A DNA stretch of 64,000 nt from Gremmenia infestans. Taxonomy: Eukaryota; Ascomycota; Leotiomycetes; Helotiales; Hamatocanthoscyphaceae. The notes under the pieces are model-generated. The model did no database searches and was not told where the DNA came from. It saw only the letters and a program-made list of their open reading frames with translations. How positions within the stretch are numbered: position 1 is the stretch's first letter; every line of letters begins with the position of its first letter. The stretch lies in assembly GCA_032629725.1 (NCBI GenBank), contig JAFEVB010000022.1, forward strand, positions 1,488,001 through 1,552,000, in the 5' to 3' direction. Shown here piece after piece: positions 57,653-64,000 of this stretch. A program made the position numbers and the translations under genes.

Positions 57653-60600
57653 TTAAGCTTTTATCTCGATTTCGAAAACACCAAACTCATCTTCTTTCCT
57701 ATACCTCTTATCATCCCTCAATAGCTTCGCCACAACATCCGACGTATTTTGTGAACAGAGTCCGAGTGCCGTATATCCGTATTGATTCCTAGCATGGACA
57801 TCCACATTCTCCTCGCCGAGCAATAACTTCACAACTTCGACCTGATCAAACTCTGCCGCATAATGCAGAGGAGTTTTCTCTCCCAGATCTCTCGCATTAA
57901 TATTGACTCTCGATTTACAATCTTTCTTGCCGGCCCGCCTGCCAGACTTCCTTGGGTATCCGAGTAGAAACCGCACCAGCTCCAGATATCCACCGAGAGC
58001 TGCATGATGAAGCGCGGTCCTGCCTCCTCGGTCCGGGATGTCGAGACTAGATTCATTCGATATCGGAAGATCCAGGACTTCGTTATACCCGTTACGAGCA
58101 GCGAGCACTAGACCCATGATCCCCTCGTGGTTACAAGTCGTCTGCGCGGACCCATCCTCAGACATCTCTTGCAGGATATCCGTAAACCCATAAAAACAGG
58201 CAATCAACGAAACGTTGGGCCGTAAAGGCTGCGGGCCCTCGGAAAGGGCGATCGTCTCCTGCCAACGTTCATATATAGGCTCTGCGTCCAAGATGGCTTG
58301 GTCGTGGGCTGTGGCTGGCACAAAGATCATCGGTGCAGGGTCTATCACCGGGACGCTTGTGAGTTTTGCTTCATTCAGCAAGGCTGTTTCCCAGAGTTTG
58401 TACTCTGGGCTTGAGCCGTTGTCGTCCATGAAATCCCAGAACAGCTCGTTTAGTTGCCTTGTTTCATCCATCCTCGGACCTTTGGCGGCCTGGCAGTGTG
58501 TTGCCCAGTATATCGACGCATATCGTTGGAAGCGTTTGAACGCTTGCTGGGGCTTCAGGGTTGGCGCAGAGTCCATTCGGATATACTTATCGGCTAGACT
58601 GAAATAATCGGTGTTGGTCGATATTCCTTGCTTCAAAACCAGTGTTTCGGTGGAATTGTCTTCCATTTGTTCGACTCCCTCTGGACCCTCTTTTTCGGCG
58701 ACATCATCCTGCTCCGCCTTTGGATTCGGGCTCCCATCTACCCATTCGTGCTTGGAGTGAAGACGTTCGTTTTTTTTATCTGCAGTCTTAGCGGCTTTCA
58801 TTTGCTCGACAATCTCCCTATATGCTCTGTCTGCTTCATTTTGAACAGGGTCATCCTCTTGATTAGCTTCCTCAGGTTTCGTCCCGGTGACAATTAAAGT
58901 TTTTCTCGACTTCGAAATTGACATCGCATCTCCTTCCACGTTCTGCTCATCTTGGCTTTCATCGTTGAACTCCGATTCATCCTCATGCTCGTCATTAGAG
59001 GATAGCTGGGATAATTTCTTCCAGTACAGGATACAAGTCAAAGCGACCTCCGCGTGAGCCTCTTCAGGGGAGAATATCAGACATCCTGCCACATTCTTGA
59101 CCTCCAAATACTCCCTCACAGATAGATGGGCAAGTTGAACAATTCCTTTAGAATTCACATTGAAGAAGTTACTGCAAGTGTCAACGATCAAGCTTGTGGT
59201 AACTTTGTCCTCGCCATCAACAGCCACAGCAGCACCCAGTTCCCATATTTTAAGTGGTCTCGCTGCACACAAAACCCATTTGAGGGACTTCTCGGCTAAT
59301 CTTCTGCTGTGACGGCCTTGGGATGTGTTTCTTTCGTATATCTCGTCATAAGTATCTCGGAGCGCGTCAATGACTTCTTTTCCCGAACCAAGTTCGAGTT
59401 GAAGTAAACGCTCCTCGAAATCTCGCCGGTACCTGATGCGTCGTTCGGAGCTAATTAGGAGATCGAGCTGCAGCTCGACCCATCGGAACCTACGAGAATA
59501 TCAGTATCGTGAAAGTGGAACTTGATGGTAGTACTTACATTCCCTGCGCTCGCTGGGTCAGGATTTGCACCATACGTTCCGCGAGCTCATCTGTAATGAC
59601 TTTCGCGTTTCGTCGATCCTTGCGCTGCAGCTCTTTCCTTATGTATTCTTTGATGTCTTCGGAAGTCTTGCCAAAATCACTCTGCACCGTGGTGATTTTT
59701 GGGAAAACTTCGAGGACATCGACGTGAAGACGACTTGTCAGGAAGACCTGCAGGTTGGGATACCTCCTCCAGATCTCATAGAGTGATCGTAGCAACTGCA
59801 TCTCTTCCTCACACTCATCAAGACCGTCGATAACAATGGCTGTCCTTCCACGCTTAGCCATTAGAGTTACAAGAAGATCCTTGCACCTGCACCTGGGGTC
59901 AATATTGGCTCATGGAGAAGAACATGAAGTTCGGAGCTATGATGTAATATCTCGGAGCTCTCAAGACTTTTGAAAAGACTTCTAAAAAGAAATTGAAGTT
60001 CTCGAGTGTATGCGAGCCAGGAAAGTGATGTTAGGAGAAGTTACATACTCCGTTAATGACAATCGACTGCCCATGACATATCGCTTCGCATCCCTCTGAT
60101 ACCACTGCCGAATGACCGGATATACGTCTTCGCCATCAACCGTGCAAGCCAACTGCGCTACAAGGCTTCGGAAGATGGCGGTCGTATCGTTCGATGATCC
60201 AGTTGAGCTCCGTGAGCAGTAGTAGAAGGCTATGCTTCTATCATCACCAGCTTTGACCAGCTCATTAACCACAATAGACGCCAGGCTCGTCTTGCCCGTT
60301 CCAACTGAACCTTGAAGCCAGAATTGGCCACGTTTAGATCCCTTCCAGGCTTTGAATCCGGGGTTCTCCAAGAACCACTGGCCGGCATCCCAGTGACGAG
60401 CGCCAAGTTTTGTTCTCACGCGCTCATGGTCCTCCCCGACTTGGGCGTCCGAGATCCAAGACACAATCTGGGAAATTCCTTTTTGATTCGCATCCCATAC
60501 TTCTTGAAGCGTAGCAAGCGCTTTACCGATATCATGTATTTCCTCACATCTCTGCCGGAGCTCAATAAGACTGTTGCCAATTCCATTAAGATTGGAACCC

Positions 60601-61855
60601 AAAGTAGCCATGCCGGTCATCGAGGTAAAAGCCACGCATTCAGCGTCGCTTTCTTTGACCTTTGATAGTAGCTCTGTCCAGTCAACTGATTGAACTACAT
60701 TTGACACTGTCCTTGCCATGGTAGGCCTGTGAAAATGCAAAGCGGCTTCAACTTGAAAACGTAGAATGCTAGAATAGACTTTGATGATAGAAGCCTCGAA
60801 TGCGTCGTTGCTCTCGGCTTTGGGATCCACCCGACAACTTTGGACATAGACATCTTCAATCGCAATATATTTTGCCACTAGAGATGAGATATGCTCGAGT
60901 CCATCTAAAGCGGCCTTGTGTTGAGTAGAATCATTGAGAATGAGCTGAATAATTCAGCTCCAATGTTTCAGAATACTTCTGGTGAGTGAACACTTACTGT
61001 GAGAATAGCACAGACGCCTGCCCAAGGAATTCCAGCATGAACGGGATCAATCTGTGCAATAGCCGTTCCTAGCTTCGAAAACGTCTGAATAAACTTGACA
61101 ATGCGTTCCGTCTGCTCTCGAACAACAATAGACTTCTGATCCCACTGAATCGTCCATTGTTTGCGTTTCATGACATCGACCTGTCGCTGTACTGCCGCTT
61201 GCATTTTCTTGGGGAAAGTATCTCCGGGTTTTGGACTCGGAGCTGGGGAACTCTCTTCCAGGATTGCTTCGTACTTTGTTAGAAGGTCCTTGTGCTTCTT
61301 GTCCTGCGAGAGCTGCGTGTAGGCTTTCTCCCAGAGGTCAGCGCTCTGCATGCAGGCTTCGGGATCAAGCAAACGGGGTACAGGTGGTGTATTATTTTCG
61401 TCCTCCTTGCGATAAGGCGAGTTACTATTTGCGGCACTGCGGGAGGTATCAACAGGTGCAGCTAGAACTTGAGATGCGAGAGGTTTCGGGACTTTTATAG
61501 TCTCTGGCATTGGTATATTGTCAGAAACATCTCCTGGCCGCTCCTTAGGATCAACCGCTGCTTTATCTTCTTCAATTTGAAGCTTTGAATCATTTTCGAC
61601 CACTGGAACTTGAGACGTTGGCTCAGTATGGCTTTTGCCGTCACCCGAGTCTGCTTGAAAAGGGGTAGCTTTTGGGCTAGTCTTGCGGGACGAACCGTCC
61701 CCAAGTCCAAGTCCAAGTCTTTGGCTTTGTGCTTTATGCTGGTCATTTTGGGAATTTGTCTGCGCCACCTGAGACGAGCTCTCACGACCGAGCACTTTCG
61801 ATAGCCATTTGGCTCTACGGCGAGGCTTCTGCTGTTCCATGGTCTCGGATTCCAT
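57653..61855 (-). CDS. NLR-type protein: NACHT-N domain, NACHT NTPase, ankyrin repeats
   Basis: Exons 61855-60998, 60944-60049, 59886-59539 and 59489-57653 give 1312 residues in phase. The first 180 residues are disordered. The N-terminal helical domain (about 185-480) matches the NACHT_N/NWD type: ADLWEKAYTQLSQDKKHKDL, IPWAGVCAILT-LILNDSTQ. NACHT follows: WLQGSVGTGKTSLASIV (P-loop, about 498-506), FYYCSRSSTGSSNDTTAIFR, TAIVIDGLDECEE (Walker B, about 600-610), NLQVFLTSR, and the winged-helix-like region with RWVELQLDLL and LAHLSVREYLEV. A long acidic linker precedes at least three ankyrin repeats (GGRTALHHAALGGYLELVRF, KTPLHYAAEFDQVEVVKLLL, YGYTALGLCSQN). Such STAND proteins belong to the fungal non-self recognition repertoire. 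Intron 2 (162 nt) is long; its removal restores the usual LTE-CKDLL junction. Confidence 0.87.
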
Positions 61856-62188
61856 GTTCAAGATGACAAAACCTCGCCAGACAAAGGTGGAGCAGGCCAC
61901 CAGGTCAGGTGGTGTTGCTTAGTAATCGAGCATATGTAGATCTACTTAACTAGCGATTGTGCTTCCACCATTCTCAAGAACTCGAAACCATAGAAGGTAT
62001 GTTAAGGAAGACATATGAAGCCAGATATAGCTTAAAGTAAGAGGTTTGACGCAAGCAAGCTGAAGCGGCGCGATGTAAATTTTACAATGTAGGTAGAAAA
62101 TCTTGAACTTGCAAGAAGCAAGAAGAGCCAAATAAGCAGCAAAGCAAATGTATTCGTGATGATCATAGCAATGGTATCTCTTCAAACA
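61856..62188. other. Intergenic region
   Basis: Promoter side of the NACHT gene and 3' flank of the last gene. No distinct element. Confidence 0.4.
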
Positions 62189-63984
62189 TCATGAAACAGG
62201 CATCAAAAGTCCCACAATAGCCTTTACAGCCCCTAATGGCCCCCGTCCCTTCACCATCCTATCGAAAGTTTCCGGTACCCTGTCCAAAACCTTCCTGTCG
62301 TCTGCTTTTTGCCCTGTTTGCATCAATTGTCAGTCAAAAGACTTACCGTCTACTTTTAATTCGCAGGAGGGGAAGTAGGCCACTTACAGTCCTTTGGAAC
62401 CCTCGCGCTAGCAGAAATAGAATTCTCCGCCTCGCCCGTCCAATCAAACCCAATCCTCCATTCGACCCTCAATTCTACCCCCTCGCCCACAATCTCCATG
62501 TTGGTGCGTCCCATATGAGGTAGTAATTGTCTGCGTGTCCATTTCTGAATTTTAAGTTCCTCTTCTTCATCTTGCTCAGACTCTTCCCCACCTGCAATTT
62601 CAGAACCTCGCCTTTTGCGCTTCTTGCTTTTAGCGCTCCTCTGTAGAGCCTTTTCTCTACCTTCAGGAGTTGAAAGGTCGATCTCTACAGCGCACCAGAA
62701 TGCAGCTCGTCTTATGGCCAATTCCACCCAGCGGCCCATTGCCCAGCATATCACACTTATGTCCTTTCCCAGTGCTCTATTTCCAGCTGCTCGTTCTCGA
62801 ACGAAGGCGCCTAATTCTTTCTCGGATGAAGAGTCAAGACTTGGGATATCGATGTTTGTGATTGAGAGTGTGGAAGAGTTGACGGTCATTGTGAGTCGGG
62901 ATGCGAAGAGCCCGGTGGGATGAGAGGCATGTATGGAATGCTTTTGGAGAATGGGTTGCTCTGAGACTTCTGAAGATGATTCTGGGGATGTTTGTTCGGA
63001 AGGCAGAAGCACGATAGTCGAAGTGTAGTGAAGGGGGCTGAAGGCTTGAAGATAGGGCAGAGGATCGTCCAATGCGATGGGTAGATGAGAAGGCAGAGAC
63101 TTTTCGAAATCCGACGAGGCAGCAGGCTGCGTCCTACGCCGTGATGAGAAGGGCAAGAATGAACCAATGGACTTGAGAATACTGGTTGGTTTTGGCGTGG
63201 GGTTTGAAAACTGCTCTGTTGACCTCCTTAACAGAGCTATAAGCTCTTCAGGATTCGGCGCTAATGTGGTACGGCGTTTCCCAGATTCGTGGTGTAGGCG
63301 CAGTCGCTCATTTTCTTGATTCGCGAGAGCTACATCTGCTTGTAACTGCTGCAACTCTTTAAGGAGGTCATCTCGAGCTTTCTTCTTGGATGCATAAGGG
63401 TCTTCGGGAACCAAGAATCTTGCGGATTTTCGACGTTTGGGTTTCTCTGGTTGAGGTTTGGCTCGAGGTTCAAATTCGGCCGCTGGCTCCTTTTCCTTAT
63501 GCTTCTTTTTCTCCTGGGTCGGCTCTGGGTCTTTTGACGGTTCTCGAGGAGGCGGATCTCGAGGCTTCAGGGGCGAAGACTTCAACTTCTGTCCTAACGA
63601 CTTGCTCTTTCTTGCCCTCTTGCTAGGAGTGTCATGTATACCCGTAGGAGGAGTAGTGACAATGGGGTCTGGAATCCCTCTTTGAGTGGGAGTGGGCGGT
63701 AGTTCTGGTTCTTCTAGTTCTACTTGATGAGGATTCCTTGATTGATCGACTTCCTTTACTGATAATATTATTTCTTTTGGCTCTACCCGATGAGATCTGC
63801 CGGATTGCGTGGTCTCCTTTCCTGGTAATTCAACCTCTGGCTCTTCCGGGTCTGACCGAGAATGATTTATGGAGTCATTGACATCCTCTGCAGGTATTTC
63901 TGGTTCTTCTGGCTCTGATAGATGATGGCGGCTTGATTGAATGGATTTCGCTGCTGATATTCCCGACTCTTCTGGTGCTGGCAT
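62189..63984 (-). CDS. Conserved fungal protein with N-terminal peptide repeat (probably partial)
   Basis: Exons 63984-62388 and 62313-62189 (intron 62387-62314, GTAAGT...CAG) give 573 residues if translation starts at the ATG 63984. The second exon, WQKADDRKVLDRVPETFDRM and on to LMPVS, is essential; without splicing the frame ends in intron sequence. The N-terminus repeats a motif of roughly 20-24 residues (PEEPEIP..., PEEPEVELPGKE..., VEPKEIILSVKE..., LEEPELPPTPTQ). The frame is open to the window edge, so the true start may lie outside. Then come a basic linker, a coiled coil (LLKELQQLQADVALANQENE) and a folded C-terminal half (ISVICWAMGRWVELAIRRAA). The layout recalls inner-kinetochore RWD proteins, but I cannot confirm this; function unknown. 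Confidence 0.7.
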
Positions 63985-64000
63985 TTTGAACTGCGTGGCC

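Noticed and set aside
1..64000. Search for CRISPR arrays, bacterial operons, rRNA genes or intact transposons
   Set aside because: Nothing of this kind is visible; the sequence is eukaryotic throughout, with intron-rich fungal genes.

Overview
The window looks like nuclear DNA from a filamentous ascomycete (Pezizomycotina). Its genes have many short introns (about 48-80 nt) with fungal branch points of the CTAAC/CTGAC type. They encode typical fungal families: a PNP-UDP/NB-ARC/TPR NLR, a NACHT/ankyrin NLR, a DUF6590-type protein, a GH71 alpha-1,3-glucanase, a Pex23/Pex30-type peroxin and a Vip1-type RRM protein. Leotiomycetes is my guess at class level, but that is only inference. I rebuilt exon boundaries by hand from splice sites and reading phase; each multi-exon model below closes in phase from start to stop.

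Layout. 0-5 kb: 5' end of a SET-domain gene (cut by the window edge), a disordered coiled-coil protein, a 73-residue small protein and a Vip1-type RRM protein. 5.6-10.2 kb: one large NLR-type gene on the minus strand (nucleoside-phosphorylase-like domain, NB-ARC, TPR array with near-identical 126-bp repeats), followed by coding-like sequence that stays in frame beyond its stop codon. 12-16.6 kb: a secreted sulfatase and an 11-exon MFS transporter on the minus strand. 17.3-23 kb: a divergent Hsp70/actin-fold-like protein, the nucleotide-excision-repair nuclease subunit Rad10/ERCC1 and a DUF6590-type protein. 23.8-36.9 kb is a dense housekeeping block: SDR oxidoreductase, Pam16 (mitochondrial import motor), Yip1 (ER/Golgi traffic), Pex23/Pex30-type peroxin, Trf4/Cid14 non-canonical poly(A) polymerase (TRAMP), and a large BTB-like fungal protein. 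36.9-45.9 kb is gene-poor; its only firm feature is an intron-containing tRNA-Pro(AGG). 45.9-49.8 kb is one intronless 1308-residue disordered protein. 49.8-52.9 kb is gene-poor with a polypurine tract and palindromic TACCTAGGTA motifs. 52.9-64 kb: a secreted GH71 glucanase with micro-exons, a charged coiled-coil protein with a duplicated tail, a NACHT/ankyrin NLR, and a gene entering from the right edge with an N-terminal peptide repeat.

There is no operon-like logic; most genes are independent housekeeping functions. The accessory content is the pair of differently built NLR-type proteins, which in fungi belong to the non-self recognition/incompatibility repertoire, and the secreted sulfatase and glucanase. 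The points most worth checking are the in-frame sequence beyond the NLR stop, two introns that appear to use GC-AG splice sites, and the 3n intron with an in-frame stop in the Hsp70-like gene.
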